The notes beneath the pieces were generated by a model that saw nothing but the letters and a program-made list of their open reading frames with translations, made no database searches and was not told the DNA's origin. Made by a program: the position numbers and the translations under genes. Below are positions 52,622-61,077 of a DNA stretch of 64,000 bases, piece by piece (the first letter of the stretch is position 1; the number at the start of each line of letters is the position of its first letter). The stretch comes from a bacterium (GTDB taxonomy: Bacteria > Myxococcota_A > UBA9160 > UBA4427), in assembly GCA_024742285.1 (NCBI GenBank), contig JANSYR010000001.1:558001-622000 (forward strand), in the 5' to 3' direction.

Positions 52622-53791
52622 ATGCTCGATTTCGATCCCTATTCGCCCGAAGCACTCGACGACCCGCTCCCGCTCTACAAGCGGCTGCGAGACGAAGCGC
52701 CCTGCTACTTCATCGAAAAGCGGAACTGCTGGGCCCTGTCGCGATTCCAGGACGTATGGGACGGCTTCAGCGAGAACGAGCATTTCACCTCGAAGTTCGG
52801 AGACATCCCGAATCTCGTCATGAAGGAGCCGCGCGAACCGGCCGTCGTCATGATCTCCCATCTCGACCACATCGAGCACAAGCAGATCATGAAAACGCTG
52901 GGCCGATCCCTCGGACCAAAGGCGATTGCGCGAATCAAGCCGCGAATGGAAGAGATCGGCCGCGAGTTGATCGATGCGGCTGCAGAACGCGACGAGTTCG
53001 ACATGGTGCACGACGTCGCCTGGCCGTTCATCTCGCGCTTCACCGCGCTGATCTGCGGACTCCCGGACGAGCTGGGCGCGGAGATCCACCGACTCGCTCA
53101 CATCGGCATTGATGAGATCGCTGAGCGGGCGGTCGGCGTCTACGAGCAGTCCGCGGGGATCGCGATGGAGCACATCGCGAAGAGCCGGGCGAACGGATTC
53201 GAGGGCGACGGTTTGATCGCCGTCTTTGGGCGTCTCGAACAGGCTGGCGAGCTGCACGACACGGGCGACGAGGTCATCGCGAACCATCTCCTCAACTTCC
53301 TGCTCGGCGCTCCCGCGCAGTTCCCGAAGGGGTTCCCGTCGATGGTCTATCGCCTCTATCAGAACCCAGATCAGCGTGCCGAGGTGGCGGCGAATCCCGA
53401 GCTGGCGCGCCAGGCGTTTCTCGAAGCGATCCGAATCGACACGACCACGCAGTCGATGGGGCGCATCGTCACCAAGCCCATCGAGTTCCACGGAAAGACG
53501 ATGCAGCCCGGCCAGGGGGTGCTCTTCATCCTCGCGTCGGCTTCGCGCGACGAGCGGGAGTTCCCGAATCCCGACACGTTCGATATCCACCGGAACCCGA
53601 AGCGCAACATTTCGTTCGGTGTGGGCGAGCACACCTGCGCCGGTAGAAACTTTGGCCCGTTCTTGGGCGAGATGCTCACGCGCCAGCTCCTCGAGCGGAT
53701 GCCCGAGTATGTCGTGGACGATTCGAACCTGAAGAAGCACCAGACGGAGTTCATGAAGGGCTGGGTTCACCTTCCGACGCGGCCCTCATAG
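52622..53791 (+). CDS. Cytochrome P450 lacking the usual I-helix acid/alcohol pair
   Basis: 389 residues from the ATG at 52622; the longer frame from 52475 has a poor N-terminus. Haem loop SFGVGEHTCAGRNFGPFLGE with axial Cys339, ExxR as EAIR (268-271), and FPNPDTFDIHRNPKRN ahead of the haem loop. The I-helix reads NHLLNFLLGAPAQFPKGFPS (221-240): no (A/G)GxD/ET, the motif that activates oxygen in most P450s. So oxygen activation is either substrate-assisted or the enzyme does another reaction. No ferredoxin gene is nearby. Confidence 0.87.
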   Translation: MLDFDPYSPEALDDPLPLYKRLRDEAPCYFIEKRNCWALSRFQDVWDGFSENEHFTSKFGDIPNLVMKEPREPAVVMISHLDHIEHKQIMKTLGRSLGPKAIARIKPRMEEIGRELIDAAAERDEFDMVHDVAWPFISRFTALICGLPDELGAEIHRLAHIGIDEIAERAVGVYEQSAGIAMEHIAKSRANGFEGDGLIAVFGRLEQAGELHDTGDEVIANHLLNFLLGAPAQFPKGFPSMVYRLYQNPDQRAEVAANPELARQAFLEAIRIDTTTQSMGRIVTKPIEFHGKTMQPGQGVLFILASASRDEREFPNPDTFDIHRNPKRNISFGVGEHTCAGRNFGPFLGEMLTRQLLERMPEYVVDDSNLKKHQTEFMKGWVHLPTRPS

Positions 53792-54840
53792 GACGAATGC
53801 CGCGCCGCCCAAGTCGGACATCCGACTTCATGTTCAGTCCGACGGCTGGTCGAACCGAGACCCGAGCGACGCGACCGCAGCTGTCGGATCGATCATTCCG
53901 CCGATTCGACGTTGCGGCGCGATACGAGACCCCTGCCGAGGACCAGGAGCTCGCTACGGAGGGGCGTATGCCTTCGAACTCCCGAGGGTTCACAGCGAAC
54001 AAGCGGGCCGGAGCTGCTGCATCTCGCACCGCCGTTCACAGCGCGACTCGCGCTGCGACTCGCAGACCGGGTTCCGTCAGGCGTCCCTGAGCTCCCGGCC
54101 GCATCCTCGCGCTACGTACCGTACGGAGCCCCTACCTTCGGTTGGCGAATGAGAGCATCGAGAATCCGAGAAGCAGCAACGTCGATGTCGTCGGCTCGGG
54201 GACGACGACGAATCCGGTGAGCACGGTCTCGACTATCGGACGAATCTCTCCGTCAGCATTGACGGCAACCAAGGAAGCACTTCGAATTTCGAACGCGTCG
54301 TAGGACGTTGGAACGAAGAGCCCACCGCCGTCGACGGTCGAGAGGGTCGAGTAGCAAGGACAATCGACGTACTGACGGTCTCATCCGCTGCTGCGAAAGT
54401 GGCGCAGGTATTCAAGACGGAGCAACTACAGGTTGGATGAGATCCAGCCGGGGATTCCAGCAGATCGATTCGCCGATATCAGGGCGACCTAGCGACGCGA
54501 CCGTGCAGGTTGCAGATCGATCCTCGCGCCTCTGCTGGCTCGCGTCACCTCGTCGATACGCTTGGACGATGGACTGCTCCGCAATACTTGGTATTACGAA
54601 TCGTCCCACTGCCGCGATTTGCTGTCCGGCGCCTGCGCGAATACCACCACGTCACCACTATGCAAGTCGGGTGCTCCTCACAGAAAACTGGAGCCCAATG
54701 GGACGATCGATCAAATCCCCCTACGCGCTGGTGTCTACTCTTCCCAGAGCCTACGTCCGCATGTGACAATCCTTTCCTCGGGACGCGAGTGGGGCTCGTC
54801 CTCCGTCGAAGTTGATCAAGCAGAGAACGAGAGAACGAGT
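53792..54840. other. About 1 kb without an intact gene; holds a PEP-CTERM relic
   Basis: Both strands are littered with short frames of poor codon character. The only recognisable item is the minus-strand PEP-CTERM tail at 54132-54380. Upstream of it (54381-54740) may be the rest of the same decayed gene. The last bases (GAGAGAACGAGT) are the ribosome site of the next gene. Confidence 0.5.
54132..54380 (-). pseudogene. Remnant of a PEP-CTERM protein (C-terminal part)
   Basis: Starting just after a TGA (54381-54383), the minus strand reads about 82 residues with no start codon near the beginning: YSTLSTVDGGGLFVPTSYDA, FEIRSASLVAVNADGEIRPI, then VVVPEPTTSTLLLLGFSMLS and FANRR at the stop (54132-54134). 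The tail is a perfect PEP-CTERM signal. The frame just before is shifted by one (a neighbouring frame reads ACATFAAADETVS-like sequence), so a frameshift plus stop has broken the gene. Too short for usual gene callers. Confidence 0.6.
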
Positions 54841-57789
54841 ATGACACTGAGATTCAACCGCCAACGAACGGCGGCGAAGCGCCCGTTCGGCTCCCTTGAA
54901 CTCTTTGCATCCGCGCTGACCGTGCTCTTGCACCTGGGATGCCCCGGCGGTGGCGGCGGCGCCAGCGCGCCGACGGTCTCCGTCGCGGCAAGCCTCGAAT
55001 CGTCGGCGTTTCTCCCCACCGACTCGGGACTCGAATGGACCTATACGCACCCGTCAGGCGTCGTTCGCTTTGACGGGATCCGGGTCGTCGATGGCGAGCA
55101 GGTCAACGTCCTCGATTACCCGAACGATTCACGACTCTACTTCGTGACCTCACGAGACTCGATCGGCCTGCGCGGCTTCTACTCACCGCGAGTCTCGGTC
55201 AGCGGCGTCGGCAGCTTCACCGCGGATGTCATCTTCGACCAGGATCTCCTCCTTTGGCAGGACGGAATGCGCGCGGACATCGAGCGATCGTTCTTGGCTG
55301 GGGGATCCGTGAACATTGTTCCTACCTACGGCGAACAATCCATCTCCGTGACCGGAACTGTGGAGTACCGGGGATACGTGCCGATCAGCGTTCCCCTAGG
55401 AGACTTCGACGGGCATTCGGTCCACGTCGATCTCGTCGTCACGACGACGGTTTCGGGTCTCACGGCCTCGGTTCCGTTTCGCATCTCGTTCGTCTTCGTC
55501 GAAGGCGTCGGCATCGCCTACCAATGGCAGCCGGGGGCAACGAGCCAGCTCTCGTCCTTCAGCGGGAGCGATCGGGATTCGGACGGCATCGCGGATGTCG
55601 TCGACGACTTCCCCGATGATCCCCTCGAGTGGCGAGATACAGACAAAGACGGCATTGGGGACAAGGCCGATCCTGATGATGACGGCGACGGCATCCTCGA
55701 CGCGGATGACCTGTTCCCGCGACATGTCTCGACGCCCGAGGATGCGGATGGCGACGGAGTGGTTGACGGCGAGGACGCAGACGATGACAACGACGGGATC
55801 TTGGACGACGACGACGACTACCCCACGGATCCGCGCTTCTACGATCGACTCTCGTTTCGCACTAACCCGGTCATTCAGGACATCGCTCTGGGAGCCCGTT
55901 CCGATATCACGTTCACGAACGGGTTCACGGTCCGCGGCGAAGGCTTCGAATGGACAGTGGATTCGGATGCTCCCTGGGTGACGTTGGAGACGACGTCTGG
56001 CTATGGCGAGGGCGGGTTTCTCTTCAGAGTCGAGCCCGACGGGCTGGGTCTCGGTAGCTATGACGCGCAGTTCCGTGTGGAGAATCAGGTCACGAGAGAG
56101 GAGCTGATCGGTTTCTACACGCTCAACATCGTCCCGCCGGAGCTCACGATCGAGCCCAACCCCGTCACATTCGATGGGACTTTCACTTGGCGGAGGGCGC
56201 GTTCGGGTTCTGCGCCCTGGGATGGGCTTGAGGAGTGGGTCCGACTGAGCCTGCCGAGTTCCAGCGAGAACCTGACGCTCGCGACGCACGACGTCCTCCC
56301 GGGACCTGGAGTGTTTGAGTACTCCGCACCACCCTTCGTGAAGAACCAGTCAGATCTCTCGATCGAGAACCGCTACCTAATCCTCGATCTGGTCGACCCA
56401 GCGCCGCTCGGCATTGCGGCCGGGGTACGGCGCGGACGCATTGATCTCGATCTCTTCGCCGCGGGTGAGACGTTCACGCATGCGCTCGGGGTCGAGGCGA
56501 TCGTGCCCGAACCCGAGTTCCACGTTCCGACAAGCGTCGTCGCTCTGACGGATTTTCCGACGCGTGGGACGCGAAGCCACGTGATCTACGCGGTAGACCG
56601 CTACGGCGAACCGCTTTCCGAATGGTCTGGGACTACGGATGAAGTCTGGCTCTCGATCGCCCGGGACCCGGCCACCGATGCAATCGTCGTTACCGCCGAT
56701 CCGGCGAGCCTCGGACTGGACGAAACCCACGAAGGCTTCGTCCAGATTTCAAGTACTCATCCGGACATCGCGCCGACCACAAGGACGGTCCGCGTTTCTC
56801 TTCGTCGCGGGAGTACTGATCCGGCGGAGCTCGCGCGGGTGAGCTACGGGGACGGTGGGGTCCAGATGATCGCGGATCCGGCGCGTCCCTACGTCTACCT
56901 TGCGAGAGTCGATGTCGGCGACATCGATGTGTATAACGTGGACACTGGATCCTTGGTTGGCACGATCCTCGATGTCGCGAGCACGTCGATCTCGGAGATC
57001 GAGATCGCTGAGGACGGGAGCGAACTCTACGTCGAGAGCGCCGAGGACGGCCTGATCTATACGGTCGACCTCGACGACTGGACGCGCCGCGACGCCTGGA
57101 ATCCGAGCGCCGATGTCAGCGTTCCTGTGAACCTTGGCAATGGCTTTGCGCGGCTGACGACACAAAGCACGCGGTTTCTCAAGCCCACCTACTGGTTCTT
57201 CCGCGAGTCGACACGCGGCCTCTCGGAGAGAATCGGCGTTGGATACGCAGTCGAGAACCAAGTGTCTCGCAGCGAGGACGGACACCGCTACTGCGACATC
57301 CGGAGATCGATTCCAGCGCCGCAGTGCTACTACTTCGCGTTCGACGAGCCGACAGATCGCGTCTACAACGAGCGGATAGAGTTGCCTGACGGATTCCCCG
57401 CGCGCGACACGTTGGATCTCGCGATAGGACGATACGGCAAGCAGCTGGCCGTTGCCGAGGAGCGTACGCAGGGGTTGCAGGTGGGTTTGCTTGCGAATCC
57501 GAGCGATGGAACTGCGCTATGGCCAGTCACAGGCTACGTGCAGGGCGTCGAGCGCGCGCCGGACGGTAGCTATCACGTTCTCTCGTCCAATCGCGTCCCG
57601 ACCGGACCGGACGACGGGACAAGTCGGTTAGTGATCTTCGAACGAGACGGCTCGATTCGGCTGGAACGACGAATCACGACCACGGACGAGTGGGTCAGCG
57701 GTCCGAGTATGGTCGTCTCAGGGGACGGCGGCGTGACGATCTTTGCGCTTCCTCAGAGCGGCGAACTGCTGTTCGTGCGGAGTGACTGA
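54841..57789 (+). CDS. Large lipoprotein with thrombospondin-type-3 Ca repeats and BACON-like/propeller regions
   Basis: 982 residues. Signal with lipobox HLGC (Cys34) then a Gly run. Residues 50-240 form a strand-rich domain. About 240-340 hold acidic Ca-binding repeats of the thrombospondin-3 type (DRDSDGIADVVDDFPDD, DTDKDGIGDKADPDDDGDGI, DADGDGVVDGEDADDDNDGI). Three Ig/BACON-like modules follow (FEWTVDSDAPWVTLETTSGY; EWSGTTDEVWLSIARDPATD). The last ~300 residues look like a beta-propeller (VYLARVDVGDIDVYNVDTGS; ELYVESAEDGLIYTVDLDDW). Probably a surface adhesin or binding protein unrelated to the flanking enzymes. Confidence 0.75.
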   Translation: MTLRFNRQRTAAKRPFGSLELFASALTVLLHLGCPGGGGGASAPTVSVAASLESSAFLPTDSGLEWTYTHPSGVVRFDGIRVVDGEQVNVLDYPNDSRLYFVTSRDSIGLRGFYSPRVSVSGVGSFTADVIFDQDLLLWQDGMRADIERSFLAGGSVNIVPTYGEQSISVTGTVEYRGYVPISVPLGDFDGHSVHVDLVVTTTVSGLTASVPFRISFVFVEGVGIAYQWQPGATSQLSSFSGSDRDSDGIADVVDDFPDDPLEWRDTDKDGIGDKADPDDDGDGILDADDLFPRHVSTPEDADGDGVVDGEDADDDNDGILDDDDDYPTDPRFYDRLSFRTNPVIQDIALGARSDITFTNGFTVRGEGFEWTVDSDAPWVTLETTSGYGEGGFLFRVEPDGLGLGSYDAQFRVENQVTREELIGFYTLNIVPPELTIEPNPVTFDGTFTWRRARSGSAPWDGLEEWVRLSLPSSSENLTLATHDVLPGPGVFEYSAPPFVKNQSDLSIENRYLILDLVDPAPLGIAAGVRRGRIDLDLFAAGETFTHALGVEAIVPEPEFHVPTSVVALTDFPTRGTRSHVIYAVDRYGEPLSEWSGTTDEVWLSIARDPATDAIVVTADPASLGLDETHEGFVQISSTHPDIAPTTRTVRVSLRRGSTDPAELARVSYGDGGVQMIADPARPYVYLARVDVGDIDVYNVDTGSLVGTILDVASTSISEIEIAEDGSELYVESAEDGLIYTVDLDDWTRRDAWNPSADVSVPVNLGNGFARLTTQSTRFLKPTYWFFRESTRGLSERIGVGYAVENQVSRSEDGHRYCDIRRSIPAPQCYYFAFDEPTDRVYNERIELPDGFPARDTLDLAIGRYGKQLAVAEERTQGLQVGLLANPSDGTALWPVTGYVQGVERAPDGSYHVLSSNRVPTGPDDGTSRLVIFERDGSIRLERRITTTDEWVSGPSMVVSGDGGVTIFALPQSGELLFVRSD

Positions 57790-57940
57790 GGGGACGTCTC
57801 TGATCAGTTTCAGCAGCGGTATTGCGCTCGCGGCGGCTGGGCGCCCGGCCGATCTCGTCGCGCGAATTGAGACTCCCATCTGAAGGGGCTCTCGGCGTGG
57901 CTTGCGATCGAATAGAACTACACCTGCCTTGCAACAGATC

Positions 57941-58861
57941 TCAAGCGTGAGCGTCGCGCTCCGTATCGTCGTGGAATGACCGAATCCGAGCCAGCAGACG
58001 AGCGCCGATTTCCTCGATTTCGCGCCCCCTCAAGTCGAGACTGGGTCCACCGAGTGCAATCGCGATTCCGGGATGAGGGGCGGCGCCATGAATCGGTGCG
58101 GTTATGCAGCTGACCGAATAGGTTGCGTCGCGATCGATTTCGTCGAGGAGGTAGGTCTCCTTTCGAAACAGGGGAACGATTCGGGCGGAAACGTCGCCGA
58201 CGTCGGGACGGTTCACCCGCAGTCGCAGCTCCCTCAGCTCTTCAAAGAGCCTCGCCTCCGCGGTGGTTCGCAGCGTTACCTCGAAGCCCCTCTCGCGGAT
58301 CGCTGCGATCGACTTTTCGATACCGCGGCGCGCGACGATGCCGCCGAGTCCGCTCGCCCAGGCGTCGAAGTCCTTGCGACTCGACCAGGCCATCAGCGAA
58401 GCCCCGAGCGGTGCCTGGAGTGGGAGTCGGAAACCCACGTGGATCGTTTCCGCGAGCGGGTCGGGCAGGGCATGGCGATCGACGAACACGAAAGCATTGC
58501 CGCCGCGAACGAGCAGTGAGCTCGGCAGTCCGAGCTCGTCACCGAGGGCACGCATCGCTTCTCGCGCACGATCGACGAGCGGGATGCGACTCGCCGCTGC
58601 CGCCCCGGCGGCAATCATCGAAGGCCCCAAACGGTAGGCGCGGGTCGCCGGATCCTGCGCCAAGTATCCGGCAGAAGCGAGCGTATTCAGGATGGCGTGG
58701 CACGTTCGCTTGTTCAGCTGCAGGCGACGGCAGAGTTCTGTCAACCCAAAGCTCTCTGCCGGGTGCGCCGTCAGGAGATCGACGATCGCGAGTACTCTTC
58801 GGGTCGGATTCGAGGGCGCGCTCGCTGCGGCGGCGGCTCGCGCATTTTTCGGCGGAGGCAT
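57941..58861 (-). CDS. IclR-family regulator
   Basis: 306 residues. After an Ala-rich lead, the wHTH is RRVLAIVDLLTAHPAESFGL and TELCRRLQLNKRTCHAILNT. The GAF-like effector half (about 90-290) has LGLPSSLLVRGGNAFVFVDR, GFRLPLQAPLGASLMAWSS, SVSCITAPIHGAAPHPGIAI. Divergent from the second P450 across only 78 bases; a 16-base palindrome and an ATGGTAACCT word lie between them. Likely controls that P450 and senses its substrate. Confidence 0.86.
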   Translation of the reverse strand: MPPPKNARAAAAASAPSNPTRRVLAIVDLLTAHPAESFGLTELCRRLQLNKRTCHAILNTLASAGYLAQDPATRAYRLGPSMIAAGAAAASRIPLVDRAREAMRALGDELGLPSSLLVRGGNAFVFVDRHALPDPLAETIHVGFRLPLQAPLGASLMAWSSRKDFDAWASGLGGIVARRGIEKSIAAIRERGFEVTLRTTAEARLFEELRELRLRVNRPDVGDVSARIVPLFRKETYLLDEIDRDATYSVSCITAPIHGAAPHPGIAIALGGPSLDLRGREIEEIGARLLARIRSFHDDTERDAHA

Positions 58862-58867
58862 GCGTGC

Positions 58868-58908
58868 TATGGTAACCTATTCCATACCCGTGGTATAAAT
58901 ATTTATAC
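58868..58908. promoter_or_regulatory. Operators between IclR and P450 genes
   Basis: TATGG (58868) and CCATA (58882) form an inverted pair containing ATGGTAACCT (58869-58878). GTATAAATATTTATAC (58893-58908) is a perfect 16-base palindrome and may be an operator or overlap the -10. ATGGTAACCT occurs again at 63057 over the start of the other IclR gene. Confidence 0.5.
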
Positions 58909-58939
58909 TGATCAATCATATAGGTCGAGTGAGGCGATC

Positions 58940-60118
58940 ATGGACGCAAGCCCCGTACTGCCCGATATGGATTTCGCCTATGCAGACGCGCCCAATCTCC
59001 ACGAGGTGCTTGACGACCTCCGGGCGCAAGGGCCAGTCGTCCCTGTCCGCTACCACGGCAAACTCGCGTATCTCATCACGCGCTACGACGCGGTCAAGCA
59101 GGCTTTCGCCGATGAGGAGCATTTCGCGTCGTCTGCCTTTTACAAGGTGTTCGCCGAGCCAAGTCAAGGCCGAACGATCCAGGCCATGGACGGCGAGGAG
59201 CATCGCATCAATCGCCAGCTCGTCTCGCGCCCCTTCCTTCCCCGCCAGGTCAAGAGCTACATCGAGGGCTGCATCACGGAGGAGGCAGTACGGCGCCTCG
59301 GGGCGCTCGAGGGGAGACGCGAAGTCGACCTGATTGAGCGATTCGCACGGCCCTTTCCGTTCTCGGTGATCACGCGCCTCCTCGGACTGCCAATCCACGA
59401 CGAAGCGCAGTTTCTCGAGTGGGCACTCAAAGTGATCGACTACCCGTGGGATCCCGACGGCGCCTTGCGCGCACGCAGGCAGTTCGAGGACTATCTCCGG
59501 CCGATCCTCAACGATCGCCGTGACGAGCCTGCAGACGACGTCCTTGCTTTGCTGACCACCGCGGAGATCGACGGCAAACGGCTCAGCGACGCCGAGATCT
59601 TCGCGTTCTGCCTCCAGCTTTTTCCCGCTGGTTCCGACACGGCCTACAAGAATCTGGGCAGCCTTCTCTACGCCATCCTGTCGACGCCGGGCATGCGGGA
59701 ACGAGTACGCGGGACGGATCAGGACCGCGACGACCTCGTGCTCGAGGGTCTGCGCTGGCAGGCACCGGTTGCTCTCCAGCCGCGCTGTTGCAGCGCGGAC
59801 GTCGAGTTTGGCGGCGTCAAGATTGCGGCCGGCACGCCAATGCTCTTCGGGATCACCGCGGCGAACCACGACCCCGACGTGTTCCCCGATCCTCGACGTT
59901 TCGACCCCGATCGGACGAACAAGAACCTGAATCTCGCCTTCGGCCACGGCGAGCACTTCTGTCTGGGATCGCACCTCGCGCGCCGAGAGCTCGAGATCGC
60001 CATCAAGCTCGCCTTCGAGCACTTCCCGGATATGGAGCTGATACCCGAGCGGCCCGCGGTGTTCTCAGGGTGTGTGTTCCGCGGCGTGCGCGATCTATGG
60101 GCCCGGCTGGAGCCCTGA
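58940..60118 (+). CDS. Cytochrome P450
   Basis: 392 residues from the ATG at 58940. Complete set of motifs: I-helix AGSDTA (230-235), ExxR as EGLR (269-272), PERF-like FDPDR, and haem loop FGHGEHFCLGSHLARRE with Cys341. Related to bacterial class-I P450s that hydroxylate terpenes, fatty acids or steroids and need a ferredoxin, none of which is encoded here. The longer frame from 58697 has an unsuitable N-terminus. Next to the IclR gene it is divergent from. Confidence 0.9.
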   Translation: MDASPVLPDMDFAYADAPNLHEVLDDLRAQGPVVPVRYHGKLAYLITRYDAVKQAFADEEHFASSAFYKVFAEPSQGRTIQAMDGEEHRINRQLVSRPFLPRQVKSYIEGCITEEAVRRLGALEGRREVDLIERFARPFPFSVITRLLGLPIHDEAQFLEWALKVIDYPWDPDGALRARRQFEDYLRPILNDRRDEPADDVLALLTTAEIDGKRLSDAEIFAFCLQLFPAGSDTAYKNLGSLLYAILSTPGMRERVRGTDQDRDDLVLEGLRWQAPVALQPRCCSADVEFGGVKIAAGTPMLFGITAANHDPDVFPDPRRFDPDRTNKNLNLAFGHGEHFCLGSHLARRELEIAIKLAFEHFPDMELIPERPAVFSGCVFRGVRDLWARLEP

Positions 60119-60449
60119 ATCCCCTCGGTTTGCGGCGTCGCTCGCGTGCAGCGGAGAAGAACGCTTAGCCCTCATTAAAGCCCCACCGGTTCGTCACCGG
60201 GTTCCCCGTAACCCGGCTCGACGACCTACGAAGGCCGCCATCGCACGCCAAATGACCGCACGACTGGGCCCAAAAGGGCGGCAGAATCTTCGGCGTACCC
60301 GCGCGCAATCTATGGACTTGCGCGCGGAGGCGAAATGACTGGTGACTCGGGAAACATTCACGGCGAGACAGGGTGGCCTCGAACAGGCAAGACACCTGGT
60401 TGGGATCCAGCTCATGAATGTCTTCGTCGCCTCAGTCTTCGGCGGACAA
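60119..60449. other. 331-base gap between convergent genes
   Basis: No gene seen; contains the hairpin at 60197. Otherwise unremarkable. Confidence 0.4.
60197..60216. terminator. Possible stem-loop after the P450 gene
   Basis: CCGGGTT and AACCCGG are perfect 7-base arms around CCCCGT. There is no T-run, so factor-independent termination is doubtful. Confidence 0.25.
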
Positions 60450-60998
60450 CTAGGATTCAAGACCACCGCGCGGATACGGCGGCGGGCCGACGAACGGACG
60501 TGGGAAGTGGCCGGTATGCCATTGTTTGGCGGTCTCGCGTCGAATGATCTTCCAATCTTCGCCATCGCGTACGAGATCGTCCTGGTACCGGAGCCCCAGC
60601 ACGAGATGTTCCAGCGGGCTGTCGTCCGCCTCTATGTGGTACCCGACGACCAAGCTCCCGACGCATCCCTCGTCGCCGTCGATCTCGACGTACTGGTTGC
60701 CGACGAAGTGCATCGAGGCGTCCCACGCGTGCAGGGCCTCCTCCATCCCGTCCAGGTACGCGTCGAGCTGGCCTGACTCGGCAGGCCCGACGCACACGCA
60801 GTCCGGATGGAAGACGGTGCGCACCAGGTCGAAGTCGATCGAATCGACGCCATATGCGTAGCCACGGTAGAGGTTCTTTATCACCTCACGATCCTGCAGC
60901 CAGCGGACCGTCGCCTCCAGGTCGCGGGCCGGGGGCGACGGCGATTCGCGAAACGTCATCAACCGTCGCTTCTCGTTTCGTCCGTCCTTGGCGCTCAT
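60450..60998 (-). CDS. SnoaL-like (NTF2-fold) protein
   Basis: 182 residues. VRWLQDREVIKNLYRGYAYG and VDSIDFDLVRTVFHPDCVCV are the opening helices of the SnoaL-like fold, followed by the strands LVVGYHIEADD, HLVLGLRYQDDLVRDGEDWK and IIRRETAKQWH. Members act as isomerases, hydrolases or ligand-binding partners in polyketide, terpene and steroid pathways. It lies 79 bases after the BVMO gene on the same strand, so co-transcription is likely. Confidence 0.8.
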   Translation of the reverse strand: MSAKDGRNEKRRLMTFRESPSPPARDLEATVRWLQDREVIKNLYRGYAYGVDSIDFDLVRTVFHPDCVCVGPAESGQLDAYLDGMEEALHAWDASMHFVGNQYVEIDGDEGCVGSLVVGYHIEADDSPLEHLVLGLRYQDDLVRDGEDWKIIRRETAKQWHTGHFPRPFVGPPPYPRGGLES

Positions 60999-61077
60999 CT
61001 ACTCGCCCCCTGCTCGGCACGCGCCGATCGCAACGCGACTTCGCGGATACGGTTGGGTCGCGCCCTCCTACCAGTCG

